Assembly (NCBI RefSeq): GCF_030384665.1
Contig: NC_083673.1
Location: 1,063,501 to 1,127,500 of the forward strand
DNA: 64,000 nt
Origin: Lodderomyces elongisporus
Lineage: Eukaryota; Ascomycota; Pichiomycetes; Serinales; Debaryomycetaceae
Direction of reading: 5' to 3'
Shown: positions 38,915 through 47,551 of the stretch, piece by piece
How positions within the stretch are numbered: position 1 is the first letter of the stretch
Layout: every line of letters starts with the position of its first letter
Notes under the pieces: generated by a model
What the model was told of the DNA's origin: nothing
What the model saw: the letters and a program-made list of their open reading frames with translations, nothing else
Database searches by the model: none
Position numbers and translations under genes: made by a program

Positions 38915-39620
38915 TCAAACCTCTTCTTCAAATACGGTTTCAATAGGCTTCTCCATCATTGTTGCGTGAGCACCAACACCAACAATACTCAGCCCAATCA
39001 ACCACATCAACGTTGACACTGGACTCGCTAAAAATCCCAAAGGTACAGCGACAATCAATAAGCCAGTGTATAACTGTGAAGTTGTAATGTTACCAAATGG
39101 GGTTGTCAAATCTTGGCCTTCCAACTTGTTGATACCAAATACACCCAAAATGACAAAACCCAACACAAACAATAACAATAAATTGGTCACAAGAGCGTAA
39201 ACACTCAATGCACCTACTAAAGTCAAGTAATTGGCCGAAAAATAACCCAAATTATAGCTTACTCTTTGTTGAATTTCTCCAAAGTTTGCTGGCTTGGAAA
39301 CACGACGGAAATCGAAAAACTCTTGAGGTGGACGCAACTTCGAAATTGTTTGCTGAACTGACGCAAAGTCAGACTTGAGTCTGTCTATATTGAATCTCTC
39401 TTGCACATTGCCAAATTGCTATGAAAGGGGAGTGGATTGTTAGTATGCATCTGACTAGAGATAATTTGAAAATAGAAAAAACTGTATTTCTAAGAATTCC
39501 ATAATCATTCTCTATTTTTATATCTCATTTTCTATATTCTATTGTTTTTTTTGTTTGTTTGTTCTTTCTTGTTTTTAGTTTTTGAATTCAACATACTGCT
39601 AAGCTTAAATACTGTGACAT
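38915..39620 (-). CDS. YIP3: Yip3 / PRA1-family Rab-interacting membrane protein (two exons)
   Basis: Exon 1 is 39597-39620 (MSQYLSLA) and exon 2 is 38915-39418, giving 175 residues, against 176 in yeast Yip3, whose gene also has an early intron. The joined start, SLAQFGNVQERFNIDRLKSDF, lines up with yeast ALAQVSRFTQNFSMENIKSEF. Then comes the PRA1 core: RPPQEFFDFRRVSKP, EIQQRVSYNLGYFSANY, two hydrophobic pairs (about 78-110 and 128-160) around INKLEGQDLTTPFG, and an acidic tail. PRA1/Yip3 proteins act on Rab GTPases in ER-Golgi transport. The start codon is in exon 1; the largest single ORF begins at a GTG. Confidence 0.93.
39419..39596 (-). other. Intron of YIP3 (178 nt)
   Basis: Donor GTATGT starts at 39596 (minus strand), branch TACTAAC about 24 nt before the acceptor, acceptor TTTCATAG ends at 39419. 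It is phase 0. Confidence 0.93.
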
Positions 39621-40056
39621 TGTTCTGGAGGGTGTGAGAGTTCAATGAAGATAAAGTCTGGAAAATAAATAAAAAAAGATTGAACTAGTGGAGCAGGTTG
39701 TACTGATTGTACAGATTGAAAGTATGAGGTGATAATTAAATGTTTGTTTGTTTTTTTATGTTTCAATCTCCTTTCTCAAGTATTCAGAGAAGGTATATAA
39801 GAATGTGTATTTGTATATAAAATTATAGAGGGAGAGAGTGAGAAGTCTTATCGAACCAAAGTATAGATTGTGTTCTCTCTTTCTCTGTCACTTTTCTCTT
39901 TTCTGGTTGTTGTTATTGTTGTTGATGTTGTTTGTTTTTTTTGTGAGAAGAAAAAAAAAAAAAAAGAGACAGGAAAAAATTGTCGACGTGTCGTGAAACT
40001 TTTTAGTTACTTTTCTCAAAACGAAAAAAAAAAAAAGAAAAGAAAAACCGCGCGAG

Positions 40057-40121
<65 letters not shown>

Positions 40122-40294
40122 ACAGAAAAGAGAGTAGAAGAAAAGAAAAGGGCCCTTGTGCTACGCCTCTTTTAATCCTTTTTTTTTACCCATGATAACA
40201 AGAGTAGCCATAACAATGCTTTTATATTCATTTTGTTTTTTCATTTACTTATTTAATCTATTAATTGTTTCTGATTTACATACATTTTTTTTTT
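39621..40294. repeat. YIP3 promoter / LAP2 3' spacer with a (CA)n microsatellite
   Basis: No gene. About 30 CA dinucleotides run at about 40056-40116, flanked by A tracts near 39950-39965 and 40025-40048. A T-rich stretch borders the LAP2 stop. Confidence 0.85.
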
Positions 40295-42286
40295 TTAATC
40301 TAGTTGCAAATCCTTGCGTACCATGGCCTTGCAGATTGGATGGTACCTGTTTTCAAATCTCTGGAAATATCTCACAGCCAATTCGCGGTTGACTTTATTC
40401 AACAAAGCATATCCGGGACGTACAAATTTCATTCTACCAATGGTGCCCAAGAATTCACCCATTGCAACTTCAAAATCGAGTACTTCTCCTGTAGCTTGTA
40501 AGTAAAACCATCTGAACTTGATTTCCGCATTCAGGGTTTCTGTATATTGGTCGTGGTATAATGTTGCCATACGATTCAATGTTTTTTTATGCTGTTTCCA
40601 TGAAAAGCCAGCAACTTTTTCATAAGCAATCAATGTGTCAAGAAATACTATGTTTTGACTTGGACTGAAATCATTTATCTCATTTGCAACTAATTTAAAC
40701 TGTGTAAATTCGTTTTCGTCATCTTCGCTCAATGCGTACTGATAACATTTCTTTGCCAAATCATAGCACGCTTGAGCCAAGGTGGTATCAAATTTGGGAT
40801 CGATCGGTGGCATGCCGGGCTCATAAAGCCACTTTTTCCATTCAATTTGGTCCAATTTAACAGCATCTTCTTTAAAGAAATCAAACAAATAGTCAATAAA
40901 TTGAAAAGTGTCGAGCGATTTGAAACGAAATTCTCTAAAGTAAGCAGGAATGAAAAGATCAAATTTTTCCTTTCCCACAATCTTTTCAATCAAGTAGAGC
41001 AAATTGAACCCCTTTTCGTATGGCACTGTTGAAAAAGCATCATCGGGATCATCCGGACTAGCATTGCTTTGGTTATCTTCTTTCTCATCTTTCTTTTGGC
41101 ACTTTTTTTTGCCTTTCAAGTCTTGCACCAATATAGAATATTTGTCAACATTATCGCCCATTGACTTTAAATCATTTTCCAAATCAGTCCAGCCAATGAT
41201 TGCATTAAACTGACGCACCTGTTCACCGTAATAATGTGCCTCTTTATCACCTTTCCCCTGTTGTTTAGCTTCAATCACTGCGAGGGCTTCGAGGATCCTT
41301 CTCTCGAGATACACTGTCCATCCTTCATTTAACCAAAAATGTTCCCAAGAGCAATTAGTCACCAAGTTTCCCGACCATGAGTGGGCCAATTCGTGTGCGA
41401 CAACATTGACCAAAGAGCGATCGCCGCAGATTAATGTTGGTGTTAATTGGCAAAGGTTGGGAATTTCCATGCCACCATAGGGAAAACTTGCTGGTAAAAC
41501 CAACGAATCAAATTTTTGCCATTCGTATTCAAAGATCAATTTCTCAGCAACCTGGATAAAGTTTTCCATATCACGTTCAAATTCCCATTTGCATTTGGCC
41601 AAGTTAACAGGTTCAGTCATCACATCACTACGAGGGCCAATTGATGTCCGCGCAATGTCTCCCAGCGCAATGGAAACCAAGTACGAGGGTATAGGCACTG
41701 GTTGTTCAAAGTAAACAGTGTTGTTTTCATTATCCTCCTTAATAAGCAATCCTGATAACAATGTTTTCAATGGAGATTTTGCTGAGAACTTGTATGGTGA
41801 CTTGATTCCCGGTGTATCAAATGAAGGAAAAAGACTACGAGCATGGATTGCTTGGCATTGACAAAAGAGGTATGGGTGATTTTTCCCATCTGTTGCTTCT
41901 TTATCAAGAAATTGTAATGCAGTGCATTTCGAAGTTGTTGAAAATTCTATTTCGAGTTGGAAATTTTTCGGAGTAGATGCAGGGATCAGGATGTGTAATT
42001 TTGACCCGAGTGGTTCTTTTCTAGAATGTAGTTTATACTGATTATCACAAGATTCGTTTTGAATACTAACTTTGGTAATGTCGAGATAAGAGGTGTCCAA
42101 ATCGACATGATCCGTCTCCGATTTGTTCAATAAGTCGTATTTGACTTTTCCCGATACAATCTTCTTTTCAAAGTCGATATCGAAATGAAGTGTGGTGAGT
42201 TTCACTGTGAAGCAAGTATAGTTGGAGAGCGTTGATGGGTCAAGCTCGGGACTCGTCTTTGGACGATAAGCTTTCAATTCTTCCAT
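40295..42286 (-). CDS. LAP2: Leukotriene A4 hydrolase/aminopeptidase homologue, M1 zinc peptidase
   Basis: A 663-residue M1-family enzyme. The N-terminal beta domain opens PSTLSNYTCFTVKLTTLHFDID. The peptidase core contains YGGMEIPNL (exopeptidase loop, near residue 270) and the zinc site HELAHSWSGNLV with H298, E299 and H302, plus the third ligand E321 in NEGWTVYLERR. Next are a VPYEKGFNLLYLIE block (substrate-binding loop with the catalytic Tyr region) and the C-terminal helical LTA4H domain (about 470-663, with RPGYALLNKVNRELA and HPICKAMVRKDL). Yeast Lap2 (YNL045W) is of similar size and has both activities. The acidic insert at about 400-425 (DEKEDNQSNASPDDPDD) is the only oddity. Confidence 0.93.
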   Translation of the reverse strand: MEELKAYRPKTSPELDPSTLSNYTCFTVKLTTLHFDIDFEKKIVSGKVKYDLLNKSETDHVDLDTSYLDITKVSIQNESCDNQYKLHSRKEPLGSKLHILIPASTPKNFQLEIEFSTTSKCTALQFLDKEATDGKNHPYLFCQCQAIHARSLFPSFDTPGIKSPYKFSAKSPLKTLLSGLLIKEDNENNTVYFEQPVPIPSYLVSIALGDIARTSIGPRSDVMTEPVNLAKCKWEFERDMENFIQVAEKLIFEYEWQKFDSLVLPASFPYGGMEIPNLCQLTPTLICGDRSLVNVVAHELAHSWSGNLVTNCSWEHFWLNEGWTVYLERRILEALAVIEAKQQGKGDKEAHYYGEQVRQFNAIIGWTDLENDLKSMGDNVDKYSILVQDLKGKKKCQKKDEKEDNQSNASPDDPDDAFSTVPYEKGFNLLYLIEKIVGKEKFDLFIPAYFREFRFKSLDTFQFIDYLFDFFKEDAVKLDQIEWKKWLYEPGMPPIDPKFDTTLAQACYDLAKKCYQYALSEDDENEFTQFKLVANEINDFSPSQNIVFLDTLIAYEKVAGFSWKQHKKTLNRMATLYHDQYTETLNAEIKFRWFYLQATGEVLDFEVAMGEFLGTIGRMKFVRPGYALLNKVNRELAVRYFQRFENRYHPICKAMVRKDLQLD

Positions 42287-43610
42287 GCTTGCTTTCAGGA
42301 GTTGTTTAATTAGGAGGAGATATTGATATTGATAGGTAAAGTAAAAATGAAAAAAGAAAAACGAAAAACAAAGGTCTTGTTTATTGAAATTAGTGAAAAG
42401 ATGGTACTTTTATATGAATGGTGGACTCAAGTTCAATGAATTGTAGTTTGAGATATTGTCAAGCAATTTTTATATAAACAAACATAAGAATTAAAAAAAA
42501 AAAAAAAATGGAACATTAAATGCCGTTTGGGTTGCAAATCCAAAAGGAGAAACCGAAGAAAAGAAAAAAAAAGAAAAAGAAAAAAAGGGCGACAAACGGT
42601 GAAGAAGTACCGAAACTTAAGAAAGTGCGTACATTGAATATATTTTCAAAGCATGATGCCACCTGGAGGAATGGCTCCAAAAATGGAATTGTTGTTTCTT
42701 TATCGCAAAATACATGGTTAATAATTGTATATGGGTGTGGACTTGAAACATATAAATATATACATAAACATATATACGCATATATGAGAAGGGAAAATCA
42801 GCCTTAAATATGTGTCCATGTTGTGAAGCTCTAAGTTTGTTTGCTTTTTTGTTTCCGTTTTATTTTGTTTTTCTTTAATTTGCAACTATCGCCCACCCGC
42901 ACACAATCTTTCTCTTCCTGTTTGGTACATTCTCTATATACTGGAAGGGGAAAGGAACAACACAAACCAATGTGAGTATTCACCTTTATGAATGAGTTTA
43001 CGATCTTTGATAGGTATGCCTACTTTTATTTCTCTTTTCGTTTATTGTTGTTGTGGTGGTTGTTGTTGTTGGGAAAAACTTGTAAACTCCTGTTTAAATA
43101 TCTTTTAATTTTGCTCCGAAATTGTGCCTAAAAATTAGTAATTGGCTTTACGGAAAGCAAAATCGAAGTATCAACAAAAAACAAACTTACAAGCCAAAAC
43201 TATAAACTATTTGATTGCTCAAAAGAAACTTGTCACTGGCACATTTCTTTAATTCTGCAATGATCCTTTAATTCAAAGGACATCAATTTTTAGCTAGGTT
43301 TTTGAAGAATCTGTGATCTATGACCACTTTCTTTTTTACGAAATAAAAAAAATAAACACGGTAACTGTCCAATCCCCATGTGAAGAAGAAATTTTTTTGG
43401 GAATATTCTATACAAAGAAGAATCTAATAAAGAAGGAAAATAAAAAGCCCATATATTGCATAAACATCTTTTTCTTACAACTTCAGAACCAGAAATCAAG
43501 ACATTTTGAAAATTTTCACAAAGAAACCTTGATCAAAAATTGTAATAAAAAAAGGTGTATAGAATTAAGTTTGATACATACTACTGAGTAATAAAAATTT
43601 ACGGAATTTA
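42287..43610. other. LAP2 promoter to tRNA spacer
   Basis: 1324 bp with no supported gene. A tracts at 42494-42508 and A/G-rich text at about 42555-42590 border a 95-codon ATG ORF (42520-42807), which is Lys-rich at its start and unlike any protein I know. A TTG run is near 43047-43070. Nothing with RNA structure is visible before the tRNA. Confidence 0.6.
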
Positions 43611-43721
43611 GGTAACTTGTCCGAGTGGTTAAGGAGACTGACTCGAATAAATTGTGCTTTGCAATTTGACAGTGATATCAGTTGGGCTTTGCCCGCGCAG
43701 GTTCAAATCCTGCAGTTGCCG
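43611..43721 (+). tRNA. tRNA-Ser(CGA) with intron
   Basis: The acceptor stem GGTAACT pairs with AGTTGCC (with one G-U), discriminator G43721. The D-arm is TCC/GGA around GAGTGGTTAA. The anticodon stem is ACTGA/TCAGT (43637-43641, 43678-43682). The loop is CTCGAA plus A, so the anticodon is CGA, reading UCG. A 29-nt intron (43648-43676) sits directly 3' of A37. A long variable arm (TGGGCTTTGCCCGCG) and T-arm CAGGTTCAAATCCTG complete a class II serine tRNA, mature length 82. The A box (in GTCCGAGTGGTTAAGGAG) and B box (GGTTCAAATCC) are present. Yeasts also have an intron in tRNA-Ser(CGA). Confidence 0.95.
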
Positions 43722-44264
43722 TAATTCTTTTTTCCTTTACTCTTTTTTTGCTACTTCACATACACATCTTCTCTCTCTCTATCTTTTTCTCCGTGTCTGT
43801 TTCAATCTCTCTTTTTTGATGTACAAAAATTCTGAGATGGCCTCAATGCTTTTTAGTTTCACCAAATGCAAAAAACTTTAAATTCTTTTTTTTTTTTTTT
43901 TTTTTTTTCAATTTTTCAAAACCTTGTTATATAAGCGATGGGAAAGAAAGATGGAGATAGTATTTATGCTACTTCTATTTTTTGAAAACTAAATGGTTCA
44001 CTTTTATTCATTCTTTGTCATTTATTAATTTTCGTTTTTGGGGGATTTTTTATTACGTTAATACGCTCCGCTCTCTCCTCTCTCTCTCTCTCTCCCCTCC
44101 AGCGCCCCTCGCCAAATAAAAATCCCTGTGCAGCAGTAAAGTAGCGGCAGCGCAAGACAGTATCTCGCGATATCACAAATAAAAATTGACAACCTTACTC
44201 AAAACATTGTGATTGTTTTCCCAACACCAGTTGACAAGCACACCAATCACTTCAAGCTTCAATA
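43722..44264. other. tRNA / BUD31 spacer
   Basis: 543 bp without a gene. There is a T run of about 20 at 43889-43908 and (CT)n at about 44074-44096. A small ORF (43654-43881) overlaps the tRNA and is spurious. Confidence 0.65.
43728..43733 (+). terminator. RNA polymerase III terminator of the tRNA
   Basis: A run of six T begins seven bases after the discriminator base, as expected for a Pol III stop; a second T run follows. Confidence 0.8.
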
Positions 44265-44846
44265 ATGCCGAAATCTACAAAGAAACCAAAGAAGAATAGT
44301 CTGCCGCCTGCGGATTTTTCTAAAATTGCTCCTACCATAAATCAATACAAGCAAAAACTCCGACATGCACAACTGCAACCACTAGACTCAAAGACCACAC
44401 TATCACGCATCTCGCTGACATGGCCCATTACTCGTCTTTTGCATAACTGCACACGATTTGTTCAACAACAAAATGACGAGGGCGAGCTTTCTCCAGAGTT
44501 GTTTGAGTGGTTAAAAGTACAGGATTACGTAGATGAGAAATTGTTGAATAAGTGGGGCAAGAGGGGATATGAAAAGTTGTGTTGTTTAGGGTGCATCAAT
44601 AGACTGGGGCAAGGGAATGGAGCAGTTTGTGTTTGTCGAGTGCCGAAAGTTGAATTGTTGAAACGAAAGAATAGGAAACAGCTAAGGGAACAAAAAGGCG
44701 GGAATGCCAATGGTGAGCAAAATGATCAAAATGATCAAAATGACCAAGGCGAAGAGGAAGATTTAGAAGAAGAAAGCACGGATGTTGACAAGGTTGATGT
44801 GGAGTGTGTTACTTGTGGATGTCGAGGTTGCGCCTCTACAGATTAG
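44265..44846 (+). CDS. BUD31: Bud31/G10, spliceosome zinc protein
   Basis: A 193-residue protein. The N-terminus is Lys-rich with ADFSKIAPTINQYKQKLRHAQ, like yeast Bud31. The G10 core follows: WPITRLLHNCTRFVQQQ, LFEWLKVQDYVDEKLLNKW, GYEKLCCLGCINR and NGAVCVCRVPK, then the last Cys box CVTCGCRGCASTD at the C-terminus. The Cys residues form zinc sites that place the protein in the active spliceosome (NTC-related). Yeast Bud31 has 157 residues. The extra ~36 residues, NANGEQNDQNDQNDQGEEEDLEEE and neighbours (about 146-178), sit between the Cys boxes, an acidic Asn/Asp/Gln insertion. It converges with HCM1. Confidence 0.93.
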   Translation: MPKSTKKPKKNSLPPADFSKIAPTINQYKQKLRHAQLQPLDSKTTLSRISLTWPITRLLHNCTRFVQQQNDEGELSPELFEWLKVQDYVDEKLLNKWGKRGYEKLCCLGCINRLGQGNGAVCVCRVPKVELLKRKNRKQLREQKGGNANGEQNDQNDQNDQGEEEDLEEESTDVDKVDVECVTCGCRGCASTD

Positions 44847-45028
44847 TCAATACATACTTTTCATTTCTTTTCTCTCTCGAATAGAGATTACAAGTTTGGT
44901 GTCTGTAATTTACCCATATATTATATCCCATACACATACATACATATATATCAAAAAAATCTATATTTTACATTTGAAAAAACCCTTGAACTTCTAACCT
45001 ATGTATTATTCCATATATTTTTAATTTA

Positions 45029-47551
45029 TTACTGCAAATTCCTTAAATCCTGAATTAAATTCTTATTGCGCGACCCTACTACGTTCCCATTTTCAACATC
45101 TTCGGCATCTTTATTATCACCCTCATCATCAACACTTAAAAACGCACGCTTCAAGATTGGCGACAGATGAATCGATAATTGTGGATGATTTAAATTGCGC
45201 ATAACCAATTCATCATCATCGTAGGAGGCCAAGTTTGTTCCTGTTATATTACTCAACTTTGAGTGTGACGAAGCACCAGTGCTTGACGATGTTCGCGAAT
45301 GTTGTAGATAGCTATTATGATGGTTGTTTGGTTGATATGGTTGCGCTCCTGCATTTGCACTAGTGTTGATGCTACTTCCTAGGCTGTTGCTTAATGGATG
45401 TAGCATTGTTTGGTGCGAATATTGCAATTGTATATTGAGTGATGGACTAAAGTAGAGGTCATCAAGGTACGAAGGACTATTCCAAAACTTCTTCATTGTT
45501 GAATTAGTTTGTGGTGTAGCCACAGCCGTTGCTCTTATACTATTTCTCAATGGTGTTTGCGCATGGTTTTTCTTCACTGATTTTGGTGTCCACGATTTAT
45601 GGTGCAATAAGACTTGAGGATGTTGATGTTGATGATAATGTTGCAGTTGCAGTTGTTGATGTATCAGTTGTTGTTGTTGTTGATGTTGTTGAAGACTATG
45701 ATGTATCAGTTGTTGTTGTTGATGTTGCAGTTGCAGTTGCTGATGATAATGCAGGTTGTATATAGTGCTTCCAGCCGCTGAGGCCGACCTTGAATGGTTT
45801 GCAGGTGTGAGTGGTTCCAATAATGGCCCGGTTTCACTTGTTCTCAATGGCGATAGTTCAAAATTGGAATTACAACTAAAAGATGAAGTATATGTGAGAT
45901 TTTTTTCTGCCAACATTGGTTTTTCTGGTGAATTCTGCATCATTAGTTCTGAGTCATTAATGATAAATCGAGGATTACTATCTAGTTGCGGTGTCGAAGA
46001 CACTTCAGGTAGCAGCGTTATAGGTGGTAGTTTAATCGGCAGGTCGGTTTGTGATAATATTTGCCATGCAGAATCGATATCGTCATCCTTTGTGTTTTGT
46101 TGAGATTTGAATTTCTTTATTGGTGGATCAAGCACTGTAAGATTTCCCTCCTCTTCTTCCTCTTCCTCTTGTTCCTCTTTTCTTCCTCCTTGATTATGAT
46201 CATCTTGTTTATTGTCATTCGCATCATCTTTATCAACACTTTGATTGTCACCGTATGTAGGTGATGATAAAAGCGTGATTGGTATTCTTGGTTCCTTCTG
46301 CCTCACTTTACGTTTCTTTCCATCTATATATGGAGTAACAGTATTAGCATTGTTTAGTGTTGCATTCTTGGCATTTGCACCTGCATTTGCACCTGCATTT
46401 GTCTCTTCTGTTTCAGTATTTGACTTTGACTCCATTTCAGCTTTAGTCTCGGCTTTAGCTTCCGCTTCCGCTTCAGCTTCAGCTTCTGCTTTTGATTTAG
46501 CTTCCGCCTCAGCTTCAGCTTCAGCTTTTGCTTTTGCTTTTGCCTCGGCAGCCTTTTTAGCTGCTATAGCAGCATTTATCTTTGTTGCGTAGCTGATCTG
46601 GTCCATCACTTCATGGTACGATGATTTTTTAACGCTTCTGCTTTTAAGGAATTGTTCTTCGTATCCTGGTTTGATACACCAGAAATGGCCCTTGCCGTCT
46701 TTGGACTTTTCTCCTTTAACAAATGCCTTGTTGAGGGATAGGTTGTGTCTTATTGAGTTTTGCCAGCCCACCTCTTCCTTTTTGTAGAATCTAAAAGTGT
46801 CTGATATCCATGAGTAAATATTTGCCAATGTTAGTTTCTTTTCTGGATGGGATAGTATGGAGATACCAATGAGTGTAGCGTAGGAGTAGGGTGGTTTTTC
46901 CTCAGAGTAGAGACTGAATGGGGTATGAGTAGTGGTGGTGGTGGTGGTGGTAGTGTCACTCTTGGGTTTTTTATTCTTTGTTGGTGAGGTTGGCGCTAAA
47001 CTTGTTTGTGGTTGTACCTCTATCTGTGTTTGTGTTTGAGATTGCGGTTGTAGTTGTAGTTGTAGTGGAAAGTTCAGTGTGTTTTCCGCAGAGTCTGTTA
47101 TTTGTCGTTGGGGTGAAGATAGTGCAGGCGATAGGTATGTGTTTCTGATTAAGCAGTTTTGATCAAAGTTGGAGATGATTGTTGGGTCCAAGTGTACTGA
47201 TTTCAAGGGGGTGTTGAAGATATCGTAGATTTGGCTATGTGTGACTCTTTTGCTGCTGTTGCTGCTGCTGCTGTTGTTGTTGTTGGAGAGTGGAGTCTGG
47301 GTGTTTGAGGATGGTTTTCCATTATTGATGTTTTTTGAAGGTGTTTTTGTGGTTGTGGTGTTACTTGTGTAGGAGGGGTTGGAGGATGCATTAGCAAAAG
47401 ATGATGAGTATGAATGTGAGTGTAAATGTGAATATGAAGAAGTAGAGGAAGAAGACGCAATTGCTGGTTCTGAGAAGATATCGGGGTAGAAGTTTGTTGA
47501 GTCCAGTAAAGGCACTCTACCTGACGCGTACCTTTCGGAGGAGAAGGACAT
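45029..47551 (-). CDS. HCM1: Forkhead transcription factor, Hcm1-like
   Basis: An 840-residue protein with one forkhead domain, about residues 217-310: KPPYSYATLIGISIL, then LTLANIYSWISDTFRFYKKE, then the recognition helix WQNSIRHNLSLNKAF and KGHFWCIKPG. No FHA domain is visible, which argues against Fkh2 and Fhl1 and for Hcm1, the S-phase activator of spindle and chromosome-segregation genes. After the domain there is a long Ala/Glu/Lys repeat (about 330-385, (AE)n/(AK)n) likely forming a single helix; then acidic and poly-Gln/His regions. Yeast Hcm1 has 564 residues, so the additional length is low-complexity. The promoter contains two ACGCGT (MCB) sites at 48714 and 48881, consistent with G1/S control. 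Confidence 0.72.
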   Translation of the reverse strand: MSFSSERYASGRVPLLDSTNFYPDIFSEPAIASSSSTSSYSHLHSHSYSSSFANASSNPSYTSNTTTTKTPSKNINNGKPSSNTQTPLSNNNNSSSSNSSKRVTHSQIYDIFNTPLKSVHLDPTIISNFDQNCLIRNTYLSPALSSPQRQITDSAENTLNFPLQLQLQPQSQTQTQIEVQPQTSLAPTSPTKNKKPKSDTTTTTTTTTHTPFSLYSEEKPPYSYATLIGISILSHPEKKLTLANIYSWISDTFRFYKKEEVGWQNSIRHNLSLNKAFVKGEKSKDGKGHFWCIKPGYEEQFLKSRSVKKSSYHEVMDQISYATKINAAIAAKKAAEAKAKAKAEAEAEAEAKSKAEAEAEAEAEAKAETKAEMESKSNTETEETNAGANAGANAKNATLNNANTVTPYIDGKKRKVRQKEPRIPITLLSSPTYGDNQSVDKDDANDNKQDDHNQGGRKEEQEEEEEEEGNLTVLDPPIKKFKSQQNTKDDDIDSAWQILSQTDLPIKLPPITLLPEVSSTPQLDSNPRFIINDSELMMQNSPEKPMLAEKNLTYTSSFSCNSNFELSPLRTSETGPLLEPLTPANHSRSASAAGSTIYNLHYHQQLQLQHQQQQLIHHSLQQHQQQQQLIHQQLQLQHYHQHQHPQVLLHHKSWTPKSVKKNHAQTPLRNSIRATAVATPQTNSTMKKFWNSPSYLDDLYFSPSLNIQLQYSHQTMLHPLSNSLGSSINTSANAGAQPYQPNNHHNSYLQHSRTSSSTGASSHSKLSNITGTNLASYDDDELVMRNLNHPQLSIHLSPILKRAFLSVDDEGDNKDAEDVENGNVVGSRNKNLIQDLRNLQ

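Noticed and set aside
42520..42807. A 95-codon ATG ORF upstream of LAP2
   Set aside because: Lys-rich low-complexity start translated from A/G-rich text, no known match and no conserved motif.
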